DNA from: Christensenella sp.
Lineage (GTDB): Bacteria; Bacillota; Clostridia; Christensenellales; Maliibacteriaceae
Direction of reading: 5' to 3'
Assembly (NCBI GenBank): GCA_019420085.1
Contig: JAHZHV010000027.1
Location: 1-5,157 of the forward strand
DNA: 5,157 nucleotides
Part shown: piece after piece, positions 1-5,157 of the stretch
Position numbering within the stretch: the stretch's first letter is position 1
How the letters are laid out: the number at the start of each line of letters is the position of its first letter
Position numbers and translations under genes: made by a program
Notes under the pieces: model-generated
Databases searched by the model: none
The model's input: only the letters and a program-made list of their open reading frames with translations
What the model was told of the DNA's origin: nothing

Positions 1-585
1 GACTATGCCTTCGGCGGCGGCACCGGTCTTGTGATGATGCCGCAGCCGATCTTTTCTGCAATTGGCGCGGTGGATCCTTCGCACGAAGCGCGGCGGATCT
101 ACCTTTCCGCGCAGGGAAAGCCGCTGACGGATCAAAAGGTGCGCGCGCTGGCCGGCTGCACGCGGCTGCTGCTTTTATGCGGGCATTATGAGGGCGTCGA
201 CCAGCGTGCGATTGATGCGCTGATCGATGAGGAAATCTGCATCGGGGATTATGTGCTCACGGGCGGGGAACTGCCGGCCATGGTGCTGATCGATGCGGTT
301 GCACGCCAGATCCCCGGCGTCCTGGGCAATGAACAGGGCGCGCAGGAAGAATCCTTTGCCGAGGGGCTGCTGGAATATCCGCAGTATACGCGTCCCGCCT
401 GCTACGAGGGGCTTTGCGTGCCGGACGTGTTGTTAAGCGGCCATCATGCCAACATCGTCAAATGGCGGCGTGAAAAAATGCTGGAGCGCACCTATCGCAT
501 GCGTCCCGATCTTCTGGCGCGTGCGCCGCTGACGCCGCAGGAGCGCCAGCTTGTCCGTCAGTGGGAAAAAGAGCAGGACGATTGA
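1..585 (+). CDS. trmD: tRNA (guanine-N1-)-methyltransferase TrmD, 5'-truncated by window edge
   Basis: TrmD transfers a methyl group from S-adenosylmethionine to N1 of G37 in tRNAs carrying G36, which prevents +1 frameshifting. It is a cytosolic SPOUT-class dimer with a trefoil knot. The reading frame is open from base 1, and the first visible residues (DYAFGGGTG) are the conserved N-terminal glycine-rich motif. About 50 residues and the true start therefore lie upstream; the GTG at 31 is not the start. The cofactor-binding knot is clear: LLLCGHYEGVDQR at about residues 57-69 and IGDYVLTGGELPAM at about 81-94, followed by RQIPGVLG at 102-109. The C-terminal tRNA-binding part is intact, with LLEYPQYTRP, LLSGHHANI and a basic WRREKM helix. 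The 194 visible residues plus ~50 missing fit the usual ~240. One oddity is that the position usually given as the catalytic Asp169 reads Glu (visible residue 117). No strong terminator follows, so some transcripts may read into rplS. Confidence 0.97.
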   Translation, partial: DYAFGGGTGLVMMPQPIFSAIGAVDPSHEARRIYLSAQGKPLTDQKVRALAGCTRLLLLCGHYEGVDQRAIDALIDEEICIGDYVLTGGELPAMVLIDAVARQIPGVLGNEQGAQEESFAEGLLEYPQYTRPACYEGLCVPDVLLSGHHANIVKWRREKMLERTYRMRPDLLARAPLTPQERQLVRQWEKEQDD

Positions 586-594
586 GAAAAATCG

Positions 595-623
595 TTGCAT
601 TGTATCATTGGAAATGGTATAAT
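595..623 (+). promoter_or_regulatory. Sigma-70/SigA-type promoter for rplS (extended -10)
   Basis: A -35 hexamer TTGCAT (595-600) is separated by exactly 17 bp from a perfect -10 hexamer TATAAT (618-623). A TG one base upstream (615-616) makes it an extended -10. Transcription should begin near 630, giving a leader of about 78 nt before the rplS ATG. The promoter sits just 9 bases after the trmD stop, so L19 can be expressed independently of trmD. The assignment rests on consensus match and position only. Confidence 0.85.
599..623. repeat. Imperfect dyad overlapping the rplS promoter spacer and -10
   Basis: Arms ATTGTATCATT (599-609) and AATGGTATAAT (613-623) are inverted repeats that pair at 11 positions as RNA, nine Watson-Crick and two G-U, around a 3-base centre GGA. 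The right arm contains the whole -10 hexamer. The sequence TATTTTT (624-630) follows directly. In transcripts reading through from trmD it could form a weak AU-rich terminator-like hairpin; as DNA it could be an operator. Because the stem has only one G-C pair, strong termination is unlikely. Confidence 0.5.
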
Positions 624-629
624 TATTTT

Positions 630-708
630 TGTGTAATGTTAACGGGCGGTCCGCTGGCGGCTGAACGCTGTGTATGAACGTCTATGATGGAAGGAGAGCA
701 AATCAATC
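630..708 (+). promoter_or_regulatory. rplS 5' leader with ribosome binding site; possible L19 autoregulatory leader
   Basis: This is the predicted untranslated leader of rplS. The ribosome binding site AAGGAGAG (691-698) ends 10 nt before the ATG. Bacillota rplS genes are known to carry a small L19 leader RNA thought to mediate feedback by L19, and the position and length here would suit one. By eye I find only a small C/G-rich hairpin (CCGCTGGCGG, 651-660) and no convincing long stem, so membership in that RNA family is an inference from position. Two short ORFs, 636-677 and 674-712, are chained through ATGA overlaps to the rplS start. Neither has a recognisable ribosome binding site. Confidence 0.4.
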
Positions 709-1056
709 ATGAACGACATCATTCGTGCCATCGAGTCGGAACAGCTCCGTTCCGATCTGCCCGAGATTCGCGTTGGCGACACGGTTCGCGTCAACTATCG
801 CGTTGTTGAGGGAAGCCGTGAGCGCCTGCAGGCGTTCGAGGGCGTTGTTATCGCCAAGAAGCACGGCGGCTTGCAGGAGACCTTTACGGTTCGCCGCGTG
901 TCCTACGGCATCGGCGTGGAGCGTACGTTCCCCGTACATTCTCCCCGCATTGGCGATATTACGGTTGTCCGCAGCGGTAAGGTGCGTCGTGCAAAGCTGT
1001 ATTATCTGCGCGATCGCGTCGGCAAGGCTGCCCGTCTGAAGGAAGTGCGCCGCTAA
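709..1056 (+). CDS. rplS: 50S ribosomal protein L19
   Basis: L19 is a structural protein of the large ribosomal subunit, located near the interface with the 30S subunit. The 115-residue product has the normal bacterial length and aligns end to end with the Bacillus protein as I remember it. Family landmarks are an N-terminal helix ending EQLRSDLPEIRVGDTV (about 11-26), VVEGSRERLQAFEGVVI (33-49), the highly conserved ETFTVRRVSYGIGVERTFP block (57-75), and the basic tail GKVRRAKLYYLRDRVGKAARLKEVRR (90-115). The ATG at 709 has a good ribosome binding site at 691-698. It follows trmD, as in the widespread rpsP-rimM-trmD-rplS order, but has its own strong promoter and is closed by a strong terminator, so much of its mRNA is probably monocistronic. 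That suits a protein needed in far larger amounts than TrmD. Confidence 0.99.
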   Translation: MNDIIRAIESEQLRSDLPEIRVGDTVRVNYRVVEGSRERLQAFEGVVIAKKHGGLQETFTVRRVSYGIGVERTFPVHSPRIGDITVVRSGKVRRAKLYYLRDRVGKAARLKEVRR

Positions 1057-1074
1057 AGCGGATCTGCATCGGAC

Positions 1075-1118
1075 AAAACAAAAAAACGAATCGCAGGATG
1101 CGGTTCGTTTTTTGTTTT
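1075..1118 (+). terminator. Rho-independent terminator after rplS
   Basis: The arms at 1081-1094 (AAAAAACGAATCGC) and 1100-1113 (GCGGTTCGTTTTTT) pair over 14 positions with one G-U wobble around the loop AGGAT. Pairing can extend to 1075-1079 with 1114-1118 if one A is bulged. The right arm is T-rich (TTTTTTGTTTT), giving the usual U tract. The A-rich left arm means the structure could also terminate transcripts from the other strand, though no opposing gene is present. It starts 18 nt after the rplS stop and separates rplS from the ylqF unit. Confidence 0.92.
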
Positions 1119-1139
1119 ATGTGGGAAAACAGACGTGTT

Positions 1140-1168
1140 TTGAAATGTCGGTTCAAATCGATTATAAT
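1140..1168 (+). promoter_or_regulatory. Sigma-70/SigA-type promoter for the ylqF-rnhB-yraN-glycosyltransferase unit
   Basis: The -35 hexamer TTGAAA (1140-1145) and perfect -10 hexamer TATAAT (1163-1168) are spaced by 17 bp. Transcription should begin near 1175, giving a leader of about 44 nt before the TTG start at 1219. It lies 21 bp downstream of the rplS terminator, as expected for the head of a new transcription unit. I see no second promoter or terminator in the very short gaps downstream, so it probably serves all four following genes. Confidence 0.83.
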
Positions 1169-1179
1169 AAAGCATCGAT
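1157..1179. repeat. Two ATCGAT palindromes bracketing the -10 of the ylqF promoter
   Basis: Identical self-complementary hexamers ATCGAT lie at 1157-1162 and 1174-1179, one abutting the -10 hexamer and the other at the expected transcription start. They are separated by 11 bp, and their centres are 17 bp apart. The arrangement could be an operator, but hexamers this short can recur by chance. Confidence 0.3.
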
Positions 1180-1205
1180 GATAAAAAAATCCAATCCAGA
1201 ACATT

Positions 1206-1210
1206 GAGGT
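1206..1210 (+). promoter_or_regulatory. Ribosome binding site that fixes the TTG start of ylqF
   Basis: GAGGT at 1206-1210 lies 8 nt before the TTG at 1219. An upstream in-frame TTG at 1204 overlaps this site and has no binding site of its own, so 1219 is the better start. The protein alignment agrees, because starting at 1219 puts the conserved WYPGHM motif at residues 5-10. Confidence 0.75.
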
Positions 1211-1218
1211 ATATCGTT

Positions 1219-2079
1219 TTGCAGATCCAGTGGTATCCCGGACATATGACAAAGGCGCGGCGCATGCTCGCGGAAAACTTAAAAGTGGCGGACGTGGTGG
1301 TATCGCTTCTTGACGCGCGAATTCCGCGTTCCAGCTGGAACCCGGATGTGACGTCGATGCTGCGGGATAAGAGCCGTCTTGTGATCCTGAATAAGGCGGA
1401 TCTTGCCGATGCGCAGGCGACAGCCAGGTGGCAGCGGTATTTTCGTGCGCAGGGTGTGGAATGCCTTGCTGTGACCAGCGTCAAAAAGGGGGAGCGCAAA
1501 CAGGTTTTGCAGGCCGTGGAGCGTGCGGCGCGGCAGCGGGTTGAGGCCATGCGCGCGCGCGGGGTACGAAAAGTCGTGCGCGTCATGGTCGTGGGCATCC
1601 CGAACGTTGGCAAGTCGACGCTGATCAATATGCTGGCCGGTCAGGTCAGCGCGCGGGCGGAAGACCGTCCGGGCGTTACGCGCGGCCGTCAGTGGGTGCG
1701 CATCGGGCCGTATCTGGAACTGATGGATACGCCGGGCATGCTCTGGCCGAAATTTGAAGATGCGCAGACGGGGCTGCATCTTGCCTTTTGCGGCTGTGTA
1801 CGCGATGAGATTGTGGATACGGAAAAGCTGTGTCTGCTGCTTTTGGATACGCTGCGCCGGATTGCGCCGCAGGCGCTTTTGGCGCGCTATAAGCTGGAGA
1901 CGCTGGAGGGACTGGATGCAGAGGCGCTTTTGGCGCAGATCTGCCGCAGGCGCGGATTCATCAACAGGGGAGATACATGCGATCTGCAGCGCGGCGTGCG
2001 CACGATACTGGATGAATTTCGCGGCGGGCGCATTGGCCGCATGACGCTGGAGATTCCGGATGAGGAGGGGCGCGCATGA
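1219..2079 (+). CDS. ylqF: Ribosome biogenesis GTPase YlqF/RbgA
   Basis: RbgA is a cytosolic, circularly permuted GTPase needed for late assembly of the 50S subunit in Bacillota; it acts on a near-complete precursor and is stimulated by it. Starting at TTG 1219 gives 286 residues, close to the Bacillus protein (~282). The permuted motif order is visible: G4 NKAD (58-61), G5 TSVKKG (86-91), G1 P-loop GIPNVGKST (126-134), G2 in PGVTR (151-155) and G3 DTPG (170-173). A C-terminal helical RNA/ribosome-binding region follows, with FINRGDTCDL near 247-256. His9 in WYPGHM corresponds to the histidine implicated in GTP hydrolysis. The gene has its own promoter and overlaps rnhB by ATGA. Many Clostridia carry a signal peptidase gene (lepB) between rplS and ylqF; here only 162 non-coding bases with a terminator and promoter lie there. 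Confidence 0.97.
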   Translation: MQIQWYPGHMTKARRMLAENLKVADVVVSLLDARIPRSSWNPDVTSMLRDKSRLVILNKADLADAQATARWQRYFRAQGVECLAVTSVKKGERKQVLQAVERAARQRVEAMRARGVRKVVRVMVVGIPNVGKSTLINMLAGQVSARAEDRPGVTRGRQWVRIGPYLELMDTPGMLWPKFEDAQTGLHLAFCGCVRDEIVDTEKLCLLLLDTLRRIAPQALLARYKLETLEGLDAEALLAQICRRRGFINRGDTCDLQRGVRTILDEFRGGRIGRMTLEIPDEEGRA

Positions 2080-2693
2080 CGGATAAGGAACAGGCGCGTC
2101 TGCAGGAACTTTTGCAGGCGGAACAGGCATTTCGCGCAGGCGGTGCACGGGTAGCGGGAATGGATGAAGTCGGCCGCGGTCCGCTTGCCGGGCCTGTAAC
2201 GGTTGCATGCGTGGCGCTTGCGCCGGAACCGCTGATTGCCTATGTCAATGACTCCAAGAAGGTGACGGCCCGCCGCCGCCTGATTGCCGAGGAAATGATC
2301 CGGGAACAGGCGCTTGCACTGGCGGTGGAATCGGTTGATGCCGCGCAGATTGACCAGATGAACATTTTAAATGCGACAAAACTTGCCATGCGCCGCGCCG
2401 CAGTGGCGGTATCGCCGGATGTGCTGCTGGTCGATGCGGTGCAGCTAAGCGATCTGCCGTTTGCCTGCCATGCGATCATCGGCGGCGACGGCAAGTGCTA
2501 CAGCATTGCGGCGGCGTCGATTGTCGCCAAGGTTGCGCGTGACGCATATATGGTGCAGATGGACGCGCAGTATCCGCAATACGGTTTTGCAAGGAACAAG
2601 GGCTACGGCACGGCGGAACACATCGCCGCCCTGAAAAAGTACGGGCCGTGCCCGATTCACCGGATGAGCTTTTTGAAGAACATTTTGAAATGA
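2076..2693 (+). CDS. rnhB: Ribonuclease HII
   Basis: RNase HII cuts the RNA strand of RNA-DNA hybrids and nicks 5' of single ribonucleotides embedded in DNA, starting ribonucleotide excision repair. It is cytosolic and metal-dependent. The 205-residue product has the usual length and hallmarks: GMDEVGRGPLAGPV (28-41) contains catalytic Asp30 and Glu31 and the GRG motif (33-35) that reads the ribonucleotide 2'-OH. LLVDAV supplies Asp120, ASIVAKVARD (147-156) supplies the fourth acidic residue Asp156, and YGFARNKGYGT (169-179) contains the conserved substrate-contacting tyrosine (Tyr177). The metal-site assignment is by eye from family motifs. The ATG overlaps the ylqF stop as ATGA, and an excellent ribosome binding site (GAGGAGGGG, 2062-2070) lies inside the end of ylqF. 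ylqF-rnhB adjacency is common in Bacillota. Confidence 0.98.
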   Translation: MTDKEQARLQELLQAEQAFRAGGARVAGMDEVGRGPLAGPVTVACVALAPEPLIAYVNDSKKVTARRRLIAEEMIREQALALAVESVDAAQIDQMNILNATKLAMRRAAVAVSPDVLLVDAVQLSDLPFACHAIIGGDGKCYSIAAASIVAKVARDAYMVQMDAQYPQYGFARNKGYGTAEHIAALKKYGPCPIHRMSFLKNILK

Positions 2694-2697
2694 TAAA

Positions 2698-3063
2698 ATG
2701 AGTGCGTATCGTCAGGCATTTGGGGCATGGGGCGAACAGAGGGCCGCGGAGTACCTTTGTCAAAGGGGCTATCGGGTGCTCTGCCGCAATTTTCGCACGC
2801 CCTACGGGGAAATCGATCTGATTGTACAAAAACAGCAGGTTTTGGCTTTTGTCGAGGTTAAAACGCGAGCCGGCCAGACGTTTGGCGCGCCGCGCCTTGC
2901 CGTGGACGCGCGCAAGCAGCAAAAACTTGCGGCAGCTGCGCTGCTGTATTTGCAGCAGATGCCGGATTGCCTGGCATACACGCTGCGTTTTGATGTTGTA
3001 GAATGTACCAAAGATCGCGTAACGCATTTACCGGATGCGTTTCGCTGCATTGAGGAGTTTTAA
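2698..3063 (+). CDS. yraN: YraN family (UPF0102) nuclease-fold protein
   Basis: This is a small cytosolic protein of the YraN/UPF0102 family, which has a restriction-endonuclease-like fold; its cellular role is not firmly known. The 121-residue product has typical length. Family motifs are GEQRAAEYL (12-20), GYRVLCRNFRTPYGEIDLI (24-42) and FVEVKTR (51-57). Asp40, Glu53 and Lys55 form the PD-(D/E)XK-type triad seen in this family, so catalytic capacity looks intact. RFDVVE (97-102) is the usual C-terminal strand. The start is 4 nt after the rnhB stop. No good ribosome binding site precedes it (only A-rich sequence), so translation probably depends on coupling to rnhB. yraN next to rnhB is a recurring arrangement and suggests, without proving, a DNA-processing role. 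Confidence 0.95.
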   Translation: MSAYRQAFGAWGEQRAAEYLCQRGYRVLCRNFRTPYGEIDLIVQKQQVLAFVEVKTRAGQTFGAPRLAVDARKQQKLAAAALLYLQQMPDCLAYTLRFDVVECTKDRVTHLPDAFRCIEEF

Positions 3064-3066
3064 ACG

Positions 3067-5157
3067 ATGGAGCAGAACACAAATCATGCACGACGGATGC
3101 GTTCGGCGCTGCCCTGGATTGTGATGGCGCTGGTTTTATGGTTTGCAGCGTCGGCGATTGGGTATCAGGGCATGACGCCCTCGCAATATGCGGCAATGAA
3201 CGACGGGTATATGAAAATGCCGGGTTGGCTGTTTGCGACGCTGTTTGCGGTGTTTTCGGCTGGTTGTGTTTTGCTTACCGCGTGGTTTGCGCGCAATTTT
3301 GGCATACAGGATCTGCGAAAAGAGCGTTCACAATACATTCCGCTTTATGTGTTTATTCTGGCGGCGCTTGTGCTGCGGGTGCTGCTTGCGATGTTTAGCG
3401 GCGGATATGAAAGCGACGTCGCCTGCTTTAAGGCGTGGGGCTGGCGCATGTTGGAAAACGGGCCGGTCGGTTTTTATGCAGAGGATTATTTTTGTGATTA
3501 TCCGCCGGGATATTTGTATATCCTGGGCCTTGTGCAGTGGATCTGCCGGACGCTGGAATTGCCGTCCTCCGCGGCAGCGGCGACGCTTCTTTATAAGATG
3601 CCCGCGATTTTGGCCGATCTTCTGATCGGCTGCCTGCTGTATCGCAGGGTCTATCGCCGCTACGGTCATTTGAATGCGGTTTTTGCCGCCTGCATGGTGC
3701 TTTTTTCGCCCGGTATCTGGGTGGATTCGGCCGTGTGGGGACAGGTGGAAGCCGTGCAGATGGTGTTTTTGCTTTTAACGGTATTTGCCTTTGAGGACGG
3801 ACGCTTTGCACAGGGATGTCTGTGGTATGCGCTTGCCGTGGCCGTCAAGCCGCAGGCGCTGATGCTGGGCCCCGTTCTGCTTGTCTTTGCAATCGACTTT
3901 ATCCGCCGTAATAAACGCGCGGCGCTGCGTCCGATCCTGTGCGGCGCGGCGTTGGCGCTGGGCGCGTTTGCGGTGCTCTTTACGCCGTTTTGCGTCGGAG
4001 AAGGCATTGATGCTTTGCTTGACAAGTACTTTGGAACCATGACGTCTTATCCGTATGTCACGCTCAACGCACTGAACCTGTATCAGTTTTTGGGGCTCAA
4101 TGCGCAGACGCTTGACAGCGTTGCGCTTGGGATGACGTATCGCACATGGACGTGGATCGGCGTCGGCGTATCGGTCGTGCTTGCCGTGTGGACGTACTGG
4201 AAAAACAGGGAAGATCATCCGCTGCTTATATCGTCGGTCATGCTGCTGTGGGCGCTGTACATGTTCGGACCGGCGATGCATGAACGCTATATTTATCCGG
4301 TGGCGGTGCTTCTGGCTGCACTTGCATGGCAGAAAAAAAACAGCCGGTATCTGTGGCTTGCCTGTGCGGTCAATCTTGTCCTGTTCGCCGCCATGGCGGG
4401 CGTACTGCGCGTGATGCATTTTACAAAGGGGTATCCGCTGGCCGTTGCATTTACTGTCGTGAATCTTGCGGCGTTTGCGGCTTTTTGTGTTCAGGCGTTG
4501 GGTGCGCAGCGCATGGGCGCGCAGGAATCTGCACAGGTTCCGGTGCGTGCGCTACCGCATCCGGGGCGGCATGCTGTACGCCTTGGCCGCAGCATTGGGG
4601 CATATGTGCAAAAAAGCGCCGTGACGCCGCGCACGCCGCATCGGCTTGACTGGAAATTGCGCGACAGCGTGCTTGTGACGCTTCTGACGCTTGCCTATGC
4701 GGCGGTGGGACTGACCAATCTTGGCGACCGCGTCTGGCCGCAGACATGGTGGGAACCGCAGACATGGGGAGAAAGCTATGTCTATGACTTTGAACAGGTG
4801 CGCGACGTGGCCTATTTCAATATCTGCGAGGGCATCGGAGAAGGCTCGCTGCAATTTGAGTACAGCCAGGACGGGGAAAACTGGACGGCGTTCCCACAGC
4901 GGTGGGAGACTTCCTATGCGGATTATTTTGCATGGGTGCGCGTCAACGAGTCGTTTCGCGCGCGCTATGTGCGCGTCAGCGTCATGCGCGTCGGATGCCG
5001 CATCTATGAAATCGGCTTCTTTGATGAAACGGATGCGCTGATCCCGGTCACGGTCTCCTACATCGGCGGGGACGAAGAACTGGATTTTACGCGTACGATC
5101 GACGAGCAGGACTGTGTGCCGCAGCGTCCCAATTATAAGAACAGCACGTATTTTGAC
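3067..5157 (+). CDS. Multi-domain membrane glycosyltransferase: GT-C (Gpi18-like) domain plus discoidin-like domain, 3'-truncated
   Basis: The frame stays open for 697 codons to the window end, so the C-terminus is missing. GAGGAG (3052-3057), inside the end of yraN, supports the ATG at 3067, three bases after the yraN stop. Residues 1-478 form a polytopic domain with about 13 hydrophobic segments (for example 16-37, 53-75, 91-111, 250-278, 288-312, 427-450, 457-478). Motifs suit lipid-phosphate-sugar-dependent GT-C enzymes of the Gpi18-like group: an acidic pair in YESDVACFKAW (114-124), DYPPGYLY (144-151), SPGIWVDSAVWGQVEA (214-229), AVKPQ (259-263) and MHERY (404-408). A basic linker (479-533) precedes another helix (about 534-552). 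An extracytoplasmic, F5/8C/discoidin-like domain follows (about 570-670), with YSQDGENW (599-606) and ARYVRVSV (632-639). The last residues, YKNSTYFD, match the lead-in to a PMT/GT39 catalytic loop, so a second transferase module probably follows. The likely role is sugar transfer from a polyprenyl carrier to a cell-surface acceptor; sugar and acceptor are unknown. Confidence 0.85.
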   Translation, partial: MEQNTNHARRMRSALPWIVMALVLWFAASAIGYQGMTPSQYAAMNDGYMKMPGWLFATLFAVFSAGCVLLTAWFARNFGIQDLRKERSQYIPLYVFILAALVLRVLLAMFSGGYESDVACFKAWGWRMLENGPVGFYAEDYFCDYPPGYLYILGLVQWICRTLELPSSAAAATLLYKMPAILADLLIGCLLYRRVYRRYGHLNAVFAACMVLFSPGIWVDSAVWGQVEAVQMVFLLLTVFAFEDGRFAQGCLWYALAVAVKPQALMLGPVLLVFAIDFIRRNKRAALRPILCGAALALGAFAVLFTPFCVGEGIDALLDKYFGTMTSYPYVTLNALNLYQFLGLNAQTLDSVALGMTYRTWTWIGVGVSVVLAVWTYWKNREDHPLLISSVMLLWALYMFGPAMHERYIYPVAVLLAALAWQKKNSRYLWLACAVNLVLFAAMAGVLRVMHFTKGYPLAVAFTVVNLAAFAAFCVQALGAQRMGAQESAQVPVRALPHPGRHAVRLGRSIGAYVQKSAVTPRTPHRLDWKLRDSVLVTLLTLAYAAVGLTNLGDRVWPQTWWEPQTWGESYVYDFEQVRDVAYFNICEGIGEGSLQFEYSQDGENWTAFPQRWETSYADYFAWVRVNESFRARYVRVSVMRVGCRIYEIGFFDETDALIPVTVSYIGGDEELDFTRTIDEQDCVPQRPNYKNSTYFD
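4738..4773 (+). repeat. In-frame 18-bp tandem duplication inside the glycosyltransferase gene
   Basis: Bases 4738-4755 and 4756-4773 match at 16 of 18 positions and share an identical 12-base start (CCGCAGACATGG). They encode PQTWWE followed by PQTWGE (residues 558-569), just after the membrane helix at 534-552 and before the discoidin-like domain. It looks like a slippage-type duplication that kept the frame. Confidence 0.8.

Noticed and set aside
31..33. GTG at 31 as a trmD start
   Set aside because: The ten codons before it are in frame and encode the conserved glycine-rich TrmD motif, so the gene begins upstream of the window.
646..660. GCGG-CCGC-GCGG cluster in the rplS leader as an alternating RNA switch
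   Set aside because: Full 4-bp pairing would need loops of one or two bases, which is not stable. Only a 3-bp stem with a CTGG loop is possible, too weak to call a switch.
1204..1206. TTG at 1204 as the ylqF start
   Set aside because: It would add five residues not typical of the family and overlaps the GAGGT ribosome binding site that serves the TTG at 1219.
1551..1562. GCGCGCGCGG alternating purine-pyrimidine run in ylqF (possible Z-DNA)
   Set aside because: Short, inside coding sequence, and expected from Arg-Ala-Arg codons in a GC-rich genome.
1871..1936. 15-base exact direct repeat (AGGCGCTTTTGGCGC) at 1871-1885 and 1922-1936 in ylqF
   Set aside because: Both copies are in frame and encode ALLA in helical segments with the same preferred codons. 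The flanking sequence does not match, so chance plus codon bias is the simplest explanation.
1279..2208. Long antisense open frame (309 codons) opposite ylqF and the start of rnhB
   Set aside because: It lies opposite a fully motif-supported GTPase gene, has low-complexity His/Arg/Gln/Pro-rich content typical of a GC-rich shadow frame, and has no recognisable domain. The other minus-strand frames across the window (for example 1053-1628, 2476-3027, 3428-3811, 3775-4419) fail for the same reason.
3138..3625. Plus-strand open frames overlapping the glycosyltransferase in other frames
   Set aside because: Cys/Arg-rich out-of-frame translations inside a continuous 697-codon frame with coherent membrane helices and motifs. 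Similar frames at 4181-4649 and 4721-5041 are also shadows.

Overview
The window looks like a chromosomal housekeeping segment from a GC-rich Bacillota, most likely a member of the Clostridia. Three things point there: the gene order trmD-rplS-(ylqF/rbgA)-rnhB-yraN; the YlqF/RbgA-type GTPase, with strong GGAGG-type ribosome binding sites and one TTG start; and a terminal gene resembling the protein-mannosyltransferase-like membrane enzymes I know from clostridial genomes. I cannot name a genus. Apart from the cut ends, every gene is intact and all genes lie on the + strand. I see no mobile element, CRISPR array, tRNA or rRNA.

Layout. (1) Bases 1-585 are the C-terminal ~80% of trmD (tRNA m1G37 methyltransferase), cut by the window start. 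(2) Bases 586-708 hold a near-consensus extended -10 promoter and a ~78-nt leader for rplS. A dyad overlaps the promoter, and two tiny ORFs in the leader are chained to rplS by ATGA overlaps. (3) Bases 709-1056 are rplS (ribosomal protein L19), closed by a strong intrinsic terminator at about 1075-1118. (4) A second near-consensus promoter (1140-1168) starts a tightly packed unit: ylqF/rbgA (1219-2079, TTG start), rnhB (2076-2693, ATGA overlap), yraN (2698-3063, 4-nt gap), then a large membrane glycosyltransferase gene (from 3067, 3-nt gap) that runs off the window end.

Together the first five genes serve translation and nucleic-acid upkeep: tRNA anticodon-loop methylation, a 50S protein, a 50S assembly GTPase, removal of ribonucleotides from DNA, and a nuclease-fold protein of uncertain role. 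The last gene is different. It encodes at least 697 residues: an N-terminal GT-C (Gpi18-like) multi-spanning domain, a basic linker, another membrane helix and an extracytoplasmic discoidin-like domain. It is cut exactly at the sequence expected to begin the catalytic loop of a second, PMT/GT39-type module. This probable double-glycosyltransferase fusion is the most interesting item in the window.
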